DNA of 53,129 nt from an uncultured Bacteroidales bacterium (GCA_902789725.1 CADAPC010000009.1:1-53129), one strand, 5' to 3'; positions 27,644 to 36,756 are shown, counted from the first letter of the stretch. Notes: a model not told the origin generated them from the sequence alone. Numbers and translations: made by a program.

Positions 27644-28009
27644 TCATTCCATATTATGAAGGAATGCTTGTAAATCCTCGTCTGGAATGCTCTTCAGTTT
27701 CACCGGCTTGAAGCCGTCCAACTGCTCCACTTGAAATATCTCGTCCACTCCATATTTGGAGCCATCCACCTTTACGCTCTCCATTTCATTGACGGAGGTA
27801 TAGCCATACTCCGTTTCATGCAGACCGCATACGATGGTGAACAACGTGGTGTCGTTACCTTCCGGCTGTCCTTCAAGTACGAACCAACGGACGTGTCCGA
27901 TGAAGAATATTGCCACACAAACGGCATCCTTGCCTTTGCCGTCCTGTGAATACAGAGGATAGGATTTCAGTATCTCCTCCAATACGGGTGTAATCAATCT
28001 GCTTGCCAT
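27644..28009 (-). CDS. DUF2958 protein
   Basis: A 121-residue protein starting ASRLITPVLEEILKSYPLYSQDGKG, characteristic of DUF2958, with FFIGHVRWFVLEG and ESVKVDG regions. The family is common on conjugative plasmids and elements; biochemical function unknown. ATG 28009 is preferred to TTG 28015. It follows the next gene upstream with almost no gap, forming a two-gene leftward operon downstream of the folded module at 28381-28555. Confidence 0.75.
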   Translation of the reverse strand: MASRLITPVLEEILKSYPLYSQDGKGKDAVCVAIFFIGHVRWFVLEGQPEGNDTTLFTIVCGLHETEYGYTSVNEMESVKVDGSKYGVDEIFQVEQLDGFKPVKLKSIPDEDLQAFLHNME

Positions 28010-28011
28010 AG

Positions 28012-28305
28012 TCAATCGTTGTTAAGTGTTCTGTAATACATTCTGTTCTCTACAAGGTGTTCGATGGCCTCTGCTGCCAATCGGCACACCCACTCGTCAC
28101 GCTGGTCATAACGACCTTTTTGATAGTCGTTGGCAAGGCGTTCCAAGAAGGCAAACACCACCTTGCCCTTTTCGTTGATAAGATAGCGATGGTCATCTGC
28201 AAGGGCATTGCCTACCTTGGCGGCTGACCCCATCTGACCGTTTACGAACCGTGAGAAGCACTCGACAAATGCCTGCTCGTTTTCTGATAATCTGTGTAAT
28301 TCCAT
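28012..28305 (-). CDS. Small helical protein of unknown function
   Basis: A 97-residue, mostly helical protein (LSENEQAFVECFSRFVNGQ, KGKVVFAFLERLANDY, AAEAIEHLVENRM). No motif recognised. ATG 28305 is chosen over the TTG at 28311. First gene of the leftward pair; a GGGAAG leader motif (plus-strand CTTCCC at 28338-28343) precedes it. Confidence 0.6.
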   Translation of the reverse strand: MELHRLSENEQAFVECFSRFVNGQMGSAAKVGNALADDHRYLINEKGKVVFAFLERLANDYQKGRYDQRDEWVCRLAAEAIEHLVENRMYYRTLNND

Positions 28306-28380
28306 ACGCAAAGAAATTATTTGTTCAACTTGTTTTTCTTCCCTCCTTTTGAAGCCTTTCGGCTCCTCTTGTCGGGAACT

Positions 28381-28555
28381 GATTTTTCGTGCATCAAAAG
28401 ACTGCGGAATGAGGGCGATAAGGCAAGAAAACAGACGGAGGAGTTAATGAAATACCCAAATCTTTGATTTGCGGAAAGCTGTCGTTCAGTCCTCTGCCTG
28501 TTAGCATGGCGGTACTTGACCATTCGCCCGGGCAGTAACTTTGCAAAGAAAAATG
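28381..28555 (-). promoter_or_regulatory. Folded-strand promoter-like module 1
   Basis: On the plus strand, 28381-28392 (GATTTTTCGTGC) can pair with 28543-28555, and CTGC 28402-28405 with GCAG 28532-28535. Between these stems, TAACTTTG (28536-28543), a Bacteroidota -7 box, lies mostly in an unpaired bubble. In that folded form it would direct transcription leftward into 28305-27644 using the plus strand as template. As duplex DNA the same box would read rightward. Bases 28406-28531 form the large loop. Confidence 0.55.
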
Positions 28556-28651
28556 GGCATCGGCAAGTGGAATAGACACTACAAAACAGGAAAATCATTG
28601 ATTTTTAGTGCATTTTTCTTTATTTCTTTCTTTGATTTAGGATAAAATATA

Positions 28652-28659
28652 TAACTTTG
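28652..28659 (+). promoter_or_regulatory. Promoter -7 box (TAACTTTG) of the AAA/DUF4143 gene
   Basis: TATAACTTTGC matches the consensus, with TTTG at 28631-28634 as a possible -33 element. It lies 41 bases before the ATG at 28700. Confidence 0.6.
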
Positions 28660-28663
28660 CCTC

Positions 28664-28693
28664 CGAAAAAGTGTCACAAGTGACAGTTTTTCG
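28664..28693 (+). promoter_or_regulatory. Long inverted repeat in the leader of the AAA/DUF4143 gene
   Basis: CGAAAAA-G-TGTCAC-AA-GTGACA-G-TTTTTCG: thirteen of the fourteen positions in each arm pair. It ends six bases before the start codon. It may be an operator, as it lies just after the transcript start, or an RNA hairpin masking translation initiation. Confidence 0.6.
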
Positions 28694-28699
28694 TAAAAT

Positions 28700-29962
28700 A
28701 TGATAGTAAACAGATATAGATACATAGAACAGTTGAGCCGTTCAAAGAACAACGGGCTCATAAAGATAATCACAGGATTGCGACGTTCAGGCAAGTCGTT
28801 CCTTCTGAAGAAACTCTTTCATCAGCATCTATTGGATGAGGGCGTGAGAGAAGACCATATTCTCGTCATCGACATGGAGAGTAGGAAGAACAGAGAGTTC
28901 AAGAACCCGGACTACCTGTTGGACTGGGTGGAAAAGATGATGATTGACTATGAGACTTATTATATCATCATCGACGAGGTGCAGGAGGTGGAAGACTTTG
29001 TAGAGGTGCTCTCTTCCTTGTCAGTTACCGAAGGGGCGGATGTGTATGTCACAGGCTCCAACTCGCGTTTCCTGTCCTCTGACCTGGTGACGGAATTCCG
29101 AGGCAGAGGTGACGAGATACATGTGTGGCCACTATCCTTCAAGGAGTTCATGACGGTGTATGATGGTTCGAAAGAAGACGGTTGGGCTGAATACAGACTG
29201 TACGGAGGTTTGCCGCAACTACTTACACAGGTTGGGGATGAGAAGAAGGCTGATTTCCTGCGTCGCCTTTATCGCACGGTATATCTACGTGACATCTACG
29301 AGCGGAACAACATAGAACTGAGACCTGAATTTGAAGAATTGTCGAAGACCGTAGCATCCAGTATAGGAGCACCTGTCAATGCACTGAATATAGCCAATAC
29401 GTTCAAGTCCGTAAGCAATGTGCAGAGCATAACCGACAAGACAGTGTCGGCTTATCTGGAATATATGCAGGATGCTTTCCTTATCGAAAAATCCGAAAGG
29501 TTCGACATCAAAGGACGGAAATACATAGGTTCGTTGTCCAAGTATTATTATCAGGACGTAGGTCTGAGGAATGCTATTCTGTCGTTCCGTCAGAGCGAGC
29601 CGACACATATCATGGAGAACGTCATCTACAATGAGATGCGTATGCGAGGATGGCTCGTGGATGTGGGTAACGTCTATCATCGAGTGAGGAATACGGAAGG
29701 AAAGCAGCAGAGGGTGACATTGGAAGTGGATTTTGTCTGCAACAAAGGGAGCGAGCGGATCTACATCCAGTCGGCGTGGCGTATGCCCGATGCAGAAAAG
29801 ATGGAACAGGAGAAACGGTCGTTGCGTCTTGTAGATGACTCTTTCCGCAAACTGCTGATCGTGGGAGAACATACCAAGCAGTGGAGCGACGAAAACGGCA
29901 TACAGATAATGAGTATATATGACTTCCTGCTTGACTGGTCAAGTACTGAGAAACACGGATAA
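28700..29962 (+). CDS. AAA ATPase with DUF4143 domain
   Basis: A 420-residue protein of the common AAA_14/DUF4143 family. The Walker A is GLRRSGKSF (about 27-35), the Walker B is IIIDEVQEVEDF (about 88-99), followed by the sensor-like VYVTGSNSRFLSSDL. The C-terminal DUF4143 part carries a nuclease-like fold region (TLEVDFVCNKGSERIYIQSAW). Function is not settled; many copies occur in mobile or defence-rich regions of Bacteroidota. It is a single gene with its own promoter and leader hairpin, bounded by a strong terminator. Confidence 0.88.
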   Translation: MIVNRYRYIEQLSRSKNNGLIKIITGLRRSGKSFLLKKLFHQHLLDEGVREDHILVIDMESRKNREFKNPDYLLDWVEKMMIDYETYYIIIDEVQEVEDFVEVLSSLSVTEGADVYVTGSNSRFLSSDLVTEFRGRGDEIHVWPLSFKEFMTVYDGSKEDGWAEYRLYGGLPQLLTQVGDEKKADFLRRLYRTVYLRDIYERNNIELRPEFEELSKTVASSIGAPVNALNIANTFKSVSNVQSITDKTVSAYLEYMQDAFLIEKSERFDIKGRKYIGSLSKYYYQDVGLRNAILSFRQSEPTHIMENVIYNEMRMRGWLVDVGNVYHRVRNTEGKQQRVTLEVDFVCNKGSERIYIQSAWRMPDAEKMEQEKRSLRLVDDSFRKLLIVGEHTKQWSDENGIQIMSIYDFLLDWSSTEKHG

Positions 29963-30006
29963 AAAAAAGATATGCGCATAGAATATGCGTTAATACATAT
30001 ATGATT

Positions 30007-30043
30007 AAGGGAGGGCCTATCCATCACGGACAAGCCCTCCCTT
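30007..30043. terminator. Bidirectional terminator hairpin
   Basis: AAGGGAGGGC (30007-30016) pairs perfectly with GCCCTCCCTT (30034-30043) between the convergent ATPase and OmpA-like genes; pyrimidine-rich ends follow in each direction. Confidence 0.75.
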
Positions 30044-30102
30044 TCTAAAATTTATCAATGAAAAAAAAGTTTTAGTGCTCTTGTTCGGAGCTGTATGTCT
30101 GG

Positions 30103-31509
30103 CTATAGATACAGCAGGATTCTGGTATGGCGGTTCGCCTCATTGGGCGAGTAATCGTCAATGCCGCCATCGAAAATCTGAGAGATGGTGCCATTTTCCA
30201 TACCACGTTTCATCAGTTCCTCTGCAATGAATCTGGCACGGGAACGGCTGAGGTTATCATTGATGGCTTCACTGCCTGTGGCACTGTCGGCAGCGCCGAT
30301 GACCTTAACTTTCAAGCCATATTTCTTGGCGATGCGTGCTACTTCGTCGAGATTGACGAGCTGTGACCTGTTGAGCAACCTGTCAGTGCCAAGTTCAAAG
30401 AAGAAATAGATGGGCGCACCTATGCAAGCCTTTCCTGAGTGGATGAGCGATAGGTAATCGTCTTCCGGCTCACCTTCAGCATTGCCATATTCTTCTGTAC
30501 AAGAGGCGGACTCCATGACCTTTGTCTTTTGACCATTACCATACTTGTCTCTCATTCTTGCACGCAGCGAGTTGAGACCGCTGTAGTCGTTTCGAGGATA
30601 GCCATTTGTGACGGAAGAAGCGGCATCGTCAGAAAAGAGGTGGCCGTACTTGTCCAGAAGTCCCTCGATGGCAAGAATCTTGCGCAGCTGCTCCAGAGTC
30701 TGACAATCTCGATCGTGCTGGGCGTGATAGCGGCTGTTGCTGTCAGAAAGGGATGAGGCGTATGCCGAAAGCCATTCGTTCTGTGCGATGTACGGGCGAG
30801 CGTCTATCACTCGCTTCCAGCCAGTCTTGCCGATGCGGACAGAGAGGCCGAGGGATGCGGACAGCAGATGGTCGCCAAGGCGGTGTGCCTTGCCATAGCC
30901 GTCAAAATCCTGCATGGTGGTCATGTTGCCTATCTCTGCCGTAACAGCAATGCGTGGGGAGAGATGATACTGCCCCTGTATGCCGTAGGAAATGGCAAAG
31001 GGCTTGTGGGCATTCACCTTGTTGTGCAGCATACCCACGCCCACGTATGGAATGACACTCCATCTGGCAAGAGTGTGTACATCGTCCTTGTAGAGGTTGC
31101 CGAGGACATTCCACATGAAATCAGCACGCAGGTACTGGTAGTCCTGCGAGGAGTTGTTGCAGTCGTTGAACTGCATACCGCCATAGTTCAGACGACCGCC
31201 GACGGAAGGTGTGAACCATTTGCCGATCGACACGGAGAATGCCGGTTTCATGCGACCGAATAGGTCGTTGCATCCGAGCGGTTTGCCGAGGAAGACCGTA
31301 GTTCCTCCTGCCGCTTGGACAAACCAGTTGTCCGTCCATGGCGAAGCTACCAATGCCCCTTTCATGTAGGAAGGTTTAAGCGGACGAAGCATACCGTCTG
31401 CCGAAAGTCTGCATACAACGGTGGTGGTGTCCGCCGTGCGGTGATAGTCTTTGGCTTGCGCACCCAATGAAAGGGCGAAGCCAAGGGATAGAATAAGTAT
31501 TTTTCTCAT
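30103..31509 (-). CDS. OmpA-family outer-membrane protein
   Basis: A 468-residue protein with a signal peptide (MRKILILSLGFALSLGAQA). Residues about 50-250 form a beta-barrel-like region (WFVQAAGGTTVFLG, YVGVGMLHNKVNAH, AVTAEIGNMTTMQ). The C-terminus (about 360-468) is an OmpA-type peptidoglycan-binding domain (IYFFFELGTDRLLNRSQLVNLDEVARIAKK, NDNLSRSRARFIAEELMKRG). ATG 31509 fits the signal peptide better than TTG 31518. It lies downstream of the relaxase gene and probably aids cell-surface contact or wall anchoring. Confidence 0.85.
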   Translation of the reverse strand: MRKILILSLGFALSLGAQAKDYHRTADTTTVVCRLSADGMLRPLKPSYMKGALVASPWTDNWFVQAAGGTTVFLGKPLGCNDLFGRMKPAFSVSIGKWFTPSVGGRLNYGGMQFNDCNNSSQDYQYLRADFMWNVLGNLYKDDVHTLARWSVIPYVGVGMLHNKVNAHKPFAISYGIQGQYHLSPRIAVTAEIGNMTTMQDFDGYGKAHRLGDHLLSASLGLSVRIGKTGWKRVIDARPYIAQNEWLSAYASSLSDSNSRYHAQHDRDCQTLEQLRKILAIEGLLDKYGHLFSDDAASSVTNGYPRNDYSGLNSLRARMRDKYGNGQKTKVMESASCTEEYGNAEGEPEDDYLSLIHSGKACIGAPIYFFFELGTDRLLNRSQLVNLDEVARIAKKYGLKVKVIGAADSATGSEAINDNLSRSRARFIAEELMKRGMENGTISQIFDGGIDDYSPNEANRHTRILLYL

Positions 31510-31563
31510 GTTGTTCAATTTAATCTGGTGAATACTATAACAGGTGATACGTGACAGTGCCGC

Positions 31564-33015
31564 TTATCGTTTCTTCCTTTTGCCGGAAGAGGGGCGCATC
31601 ATGCGTGCAGCTTTCATCATGCAACGGCGTGCCCAAGCGCGTTCATCCTCGTCATCGTCACGTCCCCATTTGAGGTCGGACGAACTGCCGCCACCGCCAT
31701 GACCTTCGGCAAAGGTGGTGGCATCATCGACGTAGCCGAGGAATAGAAGCGTGGCACAGTACATCACCTCCGTTCCATTCTCCGCAAAGGCCTGAAGCAG
31801 GGAACCGTCAAACACGTCCTTGCCCTCATTGGAAAGCCGTGCCACACGTTCGGAGAACTCGCTGACCATGTTTTCGAGAAGGGCATTTCTGAGAACGGTG
31901 TCCGCACCTTGTCGGATAGTATCGGAATATCTGTGTGCCTCCTGCCGCAACTCCTCCGTGCGCTCCTTCATGGCGGTCATCTCCTCACGCAGGGCATCGA
32001 GCTTGCGGTCAGCCTCTGAGAGCTTCTCCTGCTTGTCGTCCAGTTTCGACTGGATAGCGGACAGTTCCTGCTCCAGCTCTTGGACTTGCTGACGGAGAGC
32101 ATCAGGATTGTCGTGACCTGCAAGAATCTGCCGATGCAATTCAGCAAGTGCCGCCTCCTTCTCAGCCTTCTCCTGCAAGAGGTTGTTGACCATTGAGGTG
32201 AGTCCTTTTACTCTCCGCTCTGCCAGACGGATGTCCGATTGGAGCGAGGCGAGTGTCCGCTGATGGGTGGCGACGGACTGCTCAATGGTGGTGCACTGTT
32301 CTGACAGCTGGCGGCGGTATTCTTCGGTGGTGCGGTGGCGTGCTCCCGTCTCTGAGACGGAAGTTCCGCGCTCCATGCCCCAACGCTTGTTGACATCGGC
32401 AAATTCGCTGTGCAGGGCTTTCATCCTGGCAGAAAACTCGTACTTGTCCTTTCCGGCGAATATCTGTTTGTATGCAAACTTGCCGTCCTTGATTGGCAAG
32501 AGGGTGCAGTGAACGTGCGGATTGGTTTCGTCCAAGTGTAAGATGAAAGCGACGATGTTCTCCTCACCGTATTTGTCCGCAACAAAGCGGTAAACATCCT
32601 TTGCCCATTCCTCAATGTCCTTGCATCGGGTTAGATGCGAATTGTCCGCTCCGTGAGTGAGATTCACCTTCTGGTCACCGAATGCCAATTCTGTCATACG
32701 TTCTCGTGAGCCTCCGAAGATGAAATTGACCACTGTGCGGAAGCGTGGCTCTGCCAGTCCCTCGTTGGGGTCTTTGATTCCACGGCTCCGCAGGATGTCT
32801 GCCATGCGCTCCGGGATGCTTCGGCTCTTGTCTATAGGACAAACCTTGCCGCCCCGAACCTCGAAGTTGAGCCGCTCACGGCTGCGGTCGTAGTTGCCTG
32901 TTGATTCAGCGGATCCCCAACCCTTTTCCGTCCAACGGCGTTGGTGCTCGTTGCTCTGTGCTGTGGTGATTCCCTTAGATGGTCGGAAATCCATAACCTG
33001 TTTTGGTGTTGCCAT
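31564..33015 (-). CDS. MobV-family relaxase (Mob/Pre)
   Basis: A 483-residue protein. The histidine-rich motif H160-L-D162-E-T-N-P-H167-V-H169 is the metal-binding signature of MobV/Pre relaxases, which nick oriT and lead the strand into the recipient; upstream NYDRSRERLNFE contains the motif with the conserved Asn. A long coiled coil spans about 230-360. The C-terminus is basic (GKRKKR). It starts next to the inverted repeats at 33087-33152, the likely oriT. In Bacteroidota such genes are usually called mobB or bmgA-like, so no symbol is assigned. Confidence 0.9.
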   Translation of the reverse strand: MATPKQVMDFRPSKGITTAQSNEHQRRWTEKGWGSAESTGNYDRSRERLNFEVRGGKVCPIDKSRSIPERMADILRSRGIKDPNEGLAEPRFRTVVNFIFGGSRERMTELAFGDQKVNLTHGADNSHLTRCKDIEEWAKDVYRFVADKYGEENIVAFILHLDETNPHVHCTLLPIKDGKFAYKQIFAGKDKYEFSARMKALHSEFADVNKRWGMERGTSVSETGARHRTTEEYRRQLSEQCTTIEQSVATHQRTLASLQSDIRLAERRVKGLTSMVNNLLQEKAEKEAALAELHRQILAGHDNPDALRQQVQELEQELSAIQSKLDDKQEKLSEADRKLDALREEMTAMKERTEELRQEAHRYSDTIRQGADTVLRNALLENMVSEFSERVARLSNEGKDVFDGSLLQAFAENGTEVMYCATLLFLGYVDDATTFAEGHGGGGSSSDLKWGRDDDEDERAWARRCMMKAARMMRPSSGKRKKR

Positions 33016-33086
33016 AACCTATTTCCTTTTATGTGTGTACAACTCTCCTGTCTCCAGCTTGCTGCTTGTAAGGACAGCCTCCCGAT

Positions 33087-33152
33087 GGTCGGAGACCAAG
33101 AGGGGTATTAGGCTACCCAAATTCCCTCATTTCCGACCAACGGGCAAGCCCG
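33087..33152. other. Candidate origin of transfer (oriT)
   Basis: Nested inverted repeats just upstream of the relaxase gene: GGTCGGA (33087-33093) with TCCGACC (33132-33138); inside it GGGTA (33103-33107) with TACCC (33114-33118), or alternatively GAGGG with CCCTC (33124-33128); then CGGGC-AA-GCCCG (33141-33152). Such an arrangement beside a MobV gene is typical of oriT. The nick site cannot be placed. The rest of 33016-33223 shows nothing else. Confidence 0.55.
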
Positions 33153-33223
33153 ATTATTTTACAGCAATGGCAGACGTGTAAACACTGTGCCAGTAGAAAA
33201 GAAGAAGCGTTGTACGGTGATTA

Positions 33224-34108
33224 TTAGAGGTTAATACAGCCTTTTGATGGACAGGAGCCCTCTTGGTTGGCTACAATGGCAAGGAACGGTCGGCAGAGTG
33301 ACTGAAACTGTGACTTGATGGCTGCGCTTTCCTGATGCAAGGCTGGTGAGCTGCCATCCAATGCCAATTCTGATATTGCCTTTGCCGCCTCGATGAATGA
33401 GAGCCAGTCTCCTCCCAGGTCTTTGTAAAAGAAGGGAAGAAGGGAGGTAACGAGGGCGTTATCTGTTTCCTGCGAAAGCACCTGATGGAAGGTGGCTTCG
33501 CAGACAGCTGTGAGTGCAGTCATACAAAAGGCGTGTCCTACAGATTCGGGAATGTTTCTTCCGCATGGCACCTTGCCAATTGAATTGCCATTGTCGGCTT
33601 TCTGCAAGATAATGGCTACTTCCTCTGTTGCATCTTCGTAGAGTTGTTCACATTCCGAGGCGCAAGCCGATGCGGACATCTTGCCGCTTCGCCATTCGTC
33701 CAATGCGGTACACATCTTCTGGCGGAACACATCCAAGGCTGCGTCAATCGGAGAAACGGCAGGTGTCTCAGCCAACATCGGGATGGTGATGATTTGGCTC
33801 TTCGTGAGACGGGTGACGGAAATCTGGTTCATCTTCTCCAACTGCTCGATGAAGGTGCGGACAGTGGCGCGGTGCCAATGCCAGCATCCTGCCAGTTCGG
33901 TAATGGTGATTACAAACTGCCCGTTGGACAGGCTGAACTCCTGCTTGCACAGATCCTTGGGGATGTACTGTACAGAAGCCTTGTCTACAAGGTCAAGGTA
34001 GGCTTCGAGCTTCGACAGCCTTATCCCGGACCTCTCTTTCAAGAACTCCAACAGGGACATCCGTTCAGACATCTTGCCGGAACTCGTTCTATGTTTCTGT
34101 TTCTTCAT
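33224..34108 (-). CDS. Protein with N-terminal winged-helix-like domain
   Basis: A 294-residue protein. Residues 10-110 look like a winged helix (SLSNGQFVITITELAGCWHWHRATVRTFIEQLEKMNQISVTRLTKSQIITI), where a helix-turn-helix is followed by a beta wing. The rest is helical and cysteine-containing without a known motif. It lies between relaxase and membrane protein genes on the same strand; it may be a regulator or an auxiliary oriT-binding protein. Confidence 0.6.
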   Translation of the reverse strand: MKKQKHRTSSGKMSERMSLLEFLKERSGIRLSKLEAYLDLVDKASVQYIPKDLCKQEFSLSNGQFVITITELAGCWHWHRATVRTFIEQLEKMNQISVTRLTKSQIITIPMLAETPAVSPIDAALDVFRQKMCTALDEWRSGKMSASACASECEQLYEDATEEVAIILQKADNGNSIGKVPCGRNIPESVGHAFCMTALTAVCEATFHQVLSQETDNALVTSLLPFFYKDLGGDWLSFIEAAKAISELALDGSSPALHQESAAIKSQFQSLCRPFLAIVANQEGSCPSKGCINL

Positions 34109-34187
34109 TTCAATAATCTGTTTGGTGAATACTGTTGTTTGTCGCCAGCTCCATTATACAAAAGGAACGGCATGATACAGGTGATAC

Positions 34188-34682
34188 TTAATAGTAGTAT
34201 ATGATGAGCATTTCTGTGTCTTCGAGGAGCATCTTGCGGTCAGCCTTGTTCTTCCACAGCGATATGACTATGCGCGAGGGATAGAACAGTGATGCCAGAA
34301 GGACAAAGGAGATGGTGACAGCAAGCGTGAACAGATGAGGAGTGAAGACAAACACCACTGCCGCCAACGCGGCGATGCAGAAGGGTGTCCGCTCCTCGTG
34401 CAGACGCTGTAGCCACCTCTCCACATCCATAAAGACAAAGAATATGGCAAACGCTATGGTGGAAGCCACTACGCCTATGTCGTTATAGTGTACACAGAGG
34501 TAGAGGAAGTGGAACACGTACAGCAGGATGAGCAGCATCAACCGGTAGAGCTTCCTTGCTGTCACAAGCGCGGTCATGCGCAGATAGAACCGTGTCATAA
34601 ACTGTCTGCGGCTTCTGTGCAGAATCATCGTCACAAAGAAGAACGCTGACATCAGGATGAGAAACAGTATCTTACTTGTCAT
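34188..34682 (-). CDS. Integral membrane protein, about four helices
   Basis: A 164-residue protein with hydrophobic segments at about 4-20, 48-66, 70-90 and 103-140. It overlaps the 3' end of the upstream gene by eleven bases. No family recognised; operon position suggests an accessory role in transfer. Confidence 0.6.
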   Translation of the reverse strand: MTSKILFLILMSAFFFVTMILHRSRRQFMTRFYLRMTALVTARKLYRLMLLILLYVFHFLYLCVHYNDIGVVASTIAFAIFFVFMDVERWLQRLHEERTPFCIAALAAVVFVFTPHLFTLAVTISFVLLASLFYPSRIVISLWKNKADRKMLLEDTEMLIIYYY

Positions 34683-35154
34683 AATATGTATAGCATGTGA
34701 ATAATGGAAGTGGACTCAGGTCGGGCTGGACGACACCGTGTGTGGCAGTGGATATGATACGCTCCACATCCTCCAGTGTCAGTTCTCCCTTGATTATTCT
34801 CTGACGGAAAGCTCCGTCGGTTGTCCGAAGGCTCTTGATAGCCTGTTCCAAGTCGTACTCGGCTATCTGCCACACTTGCCCTCTCGTGTAGGGGAAATGA
34901 TGGTGGATGGCCTTGACCACAAGCACACGGCTGAGGATGTCGGTCATTCTGCCGTTCCTGACTATCGTGTGGTTGCGGACAGTGGCGATGCTCTCAATCT
35001 CCAGCCATGTGCGGTGACGGTCGAGAAGATGGATAATCTTCATGTAAAGCGTTTCCTTCATCAGATGGTCGGGAGCTTGTGGCATGACTTTGGCCTTTGT
35101 TGTGGACAACAGAATGGAGCGTTGTTGCGGTAGAACAGGACTGTCATCTGGCAA
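34672..35154 (-). CDS. Unknown protein
   Basis: A 160-residue frame starting with TTG 35154; ATG 35061 (MKETLYMKIIHLLDRH) is a plausible alternative. Predicted helices with a basic centre (DRHRTWLEIESIATVRNHTIVRNGRM) and a repeated-helix C-terminus (RQRIIKGELTLEDVERIIS). It could be a small DNA-binding protein. Part of the leftward operon 36756-34188. Confidence 0.55.
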   Translation of the reverse strand: MPDDSPVLPQQRSILLSTTKAKVMPQAPDHLMKETLYMKIIHLLDRHRTWLEIESIATVRNHTIVRNGRMTDILSRVLVVKAIHHHFPYTRGQVWQIAEYDLEQAIKSLRTTDGAFRQRIIKGELTLEDVERIISTATHGVVQPDLSPLPLFTCYTYYDK

Positions 35155-35163
35155 ATGTAACTT

Positions 35164-35610
35164 TCAAATGAAGTCGAGCAGGACTTCCTCCTTGGGCTTC
35201 ATGTATTTGAAGAACCCGTTCTTGCAATGCAGACTGAGGTCGAGGCATACATCTGCCGACATGTGCTCCAGCGAGTCATAGATGGTCACTTTTATCTGGC
35301 TGACCATGCCACGCTCATCTGTGGAGCCGTTGACCTTGAACATCCGTCCGAAAGAAGGGTTGGAATAGGCACAGCAGCTGTGTCCGAACTCCGTATGACG
35401 GCTTGGAATGTGGTGATAGAGGATTATCATTTCCATCTCGTCTTCGAGCATATCCATCACCTCCTCTATCGTGAAAGGGGTGTTCAACTGGAAAGTAAGA
35501 AGCACGTAATCGTCATACTTGACAGGCTTCTCCATCTTGCGCTTGTCCAGCAGTTCTGGCAACTGCAAAGGCACGACGGCAAGGAAATCATCGCAAAACT
35601 GTTCTAACAT
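35164..35610 (-). CDS. Unknown acidic protein
   Basis: A 148-residue protein with a hydrophobic/acidic mix (TIEEVMDMLEDEMEMIILYHH) and a serine/cysteine-rich middle. No motif recognised. Spacing of 9 and 24 bases to its neighbours supports operon membership. Confidence 0.55.
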   Translation of the reverse strand: MLEQFCDDFLAVVPLQLPELLDKRKMEKPVKYDDYVLLTFQLNTPFTIEEVMDMLEDEMEMIILYHHIPSRHTEFGHSCCAYSNPSFGRMFKVNGSTDERGMVSQIKVTIYDSLEHMSADVCLDLSLHCKNGFFKYMKPKEEVLLDFI

Positions 35611-35634
35611 AATCGTATTCTCTGTTTGGGGTGT

Positions 35635-36756
35635 TTATAATCTTGTGACATAAATCTTCATCATGAGCATGGGCATATCCGACAGGCGTTGCTTGTCGAG
35701 GTGCAGTTTCTTGGCCAGACCGTCCATCTCCTTGGGGAGCGCATCGGCTATTTTGTAGAGGTCTGCCTTGTCCTTGTCGGAGAGCACGCTCACGGAAAGG
35801 TCATCCATCGTCATGAACGGCTGCATCATCATCAGGAGGTAGGCGTGCATGGTGTGCTCGTCCTTTACCCTGCCACTATTCAGATCCTCGATAGCCGCTT
35901 GTGCGTTGCGCAGCAGACGGTGGTTGGTGCGCATGGAGAGGTATATCATTGCATCCTTGTGGGACAAATCCTTGCGGTCGGCGGCACGGAGTATCTCCCG
36001 ACAGCAGTGTTCGGTGTTTCGTCTGATGTCACCGATGTCATCGTCAGCAAAATCCGGCAGGTATTGCAGGAAGGATTTGAAATACAAATGCTCTTCCTTG
36101 ATGAAAGCGAGCAGGTCTTCCTTGCCGTGAATGCCTTGCTTGGCGGATTTTTGCAGGAACAGCAGGTAACGCTTCAGTACCGCCTGTTTACCACCTTTAT
36201 TATATATAGGCAGGCTATCCAAGGAAGCGAAGAATGGCTGTGCTTCCTTCACGGCTTGCTGTAGTTCCTCATCACCAACATGGGAAGAGGTCTGTTCTCT
36301 GAGATAGAGCAGGTCGTGAAAGGTGCGTTGCTTAGACATCGCCATACGGCACAGCTCGATGTGGATGGAGTCGTTCAACTCATGATATACCGTGAACGGG
36401 TATGAGTGGGCTTTCCTGACAGTGTCACGTGAGATGCACGATGTCACGGAATCGTCCAACACGCGCCATTCGTTGACAATCTTAACTAATGTCTGAATTG
36501 AGACCTTGCCGTTCTGTCGAAGAGTGGTCAGAAAGCCATGATACTCTCTGATGGCTTCATCGCTCGAATGGAACGACTTCGTGCCGTTTCCGTCTGAACA
36601 TGCTGTCAGCATGACTACGGCAAACGCAGTGGCAATACAAATGGCAAGTCTGATACAGCCATGCGAGTTTGATTTTGCATTATGCAATATTTGCTTCATG
36701 CAATGGAGGTTGGTTTGTCCTCCGAAAAGTTGGGTTTCATATTTCATTGTTGTCAT
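35635..36756 (-). CDS. Lipoprotein of unknown function
   Basis: A 373-residue protein with a lipoprotein signal: a hydrophobic stretch ending VVMLTAC, followed by SDGNG. If translation starts at ATG 36699 (MKQILHNAKSN) the signal has normal length; the ATG at 36756 adds 19 residues. The mature part is helical, with repeated K-D-L/H-x-K motifs. It heads a leftward operon with the next three genes. A minus-strand -7 box (36787-36794) lies upstream. Confidence 0.65.
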   Translation of the reverse strand: MTTMKYETQLFGGQTNLHCMKQILHNAKSNSHGCIRLAICIATAFAVVMLTACSDGNGTKSFHSSDEAIREYHGFLTTLRQNGKVSIQTLVKIVNEWRVLDDSVTSCISRDTVRKAHSYPFTVYHELNDSIHIELCRMAMSKQRTFHDLLYLREQTSSHVGDEELQQAVKEAQPFFASLDSLPIYNKGGKQAVLKRYLLFLQKSAKQGIHGKEDLLAFIKEEHLYFKSFLQYLPDFADDDIGDIRRNTEHCCREILRAADRKDLSHKDAMIYLSMRTNHRLLRNAQAAIEDLNSGRVKDEHTMHAYLLMMMQPFMTMDDLSVSVLSDKDKADLYKIADALPKEMDGLAKKLHLDKQRLSDMPMLMMKIYVTRL

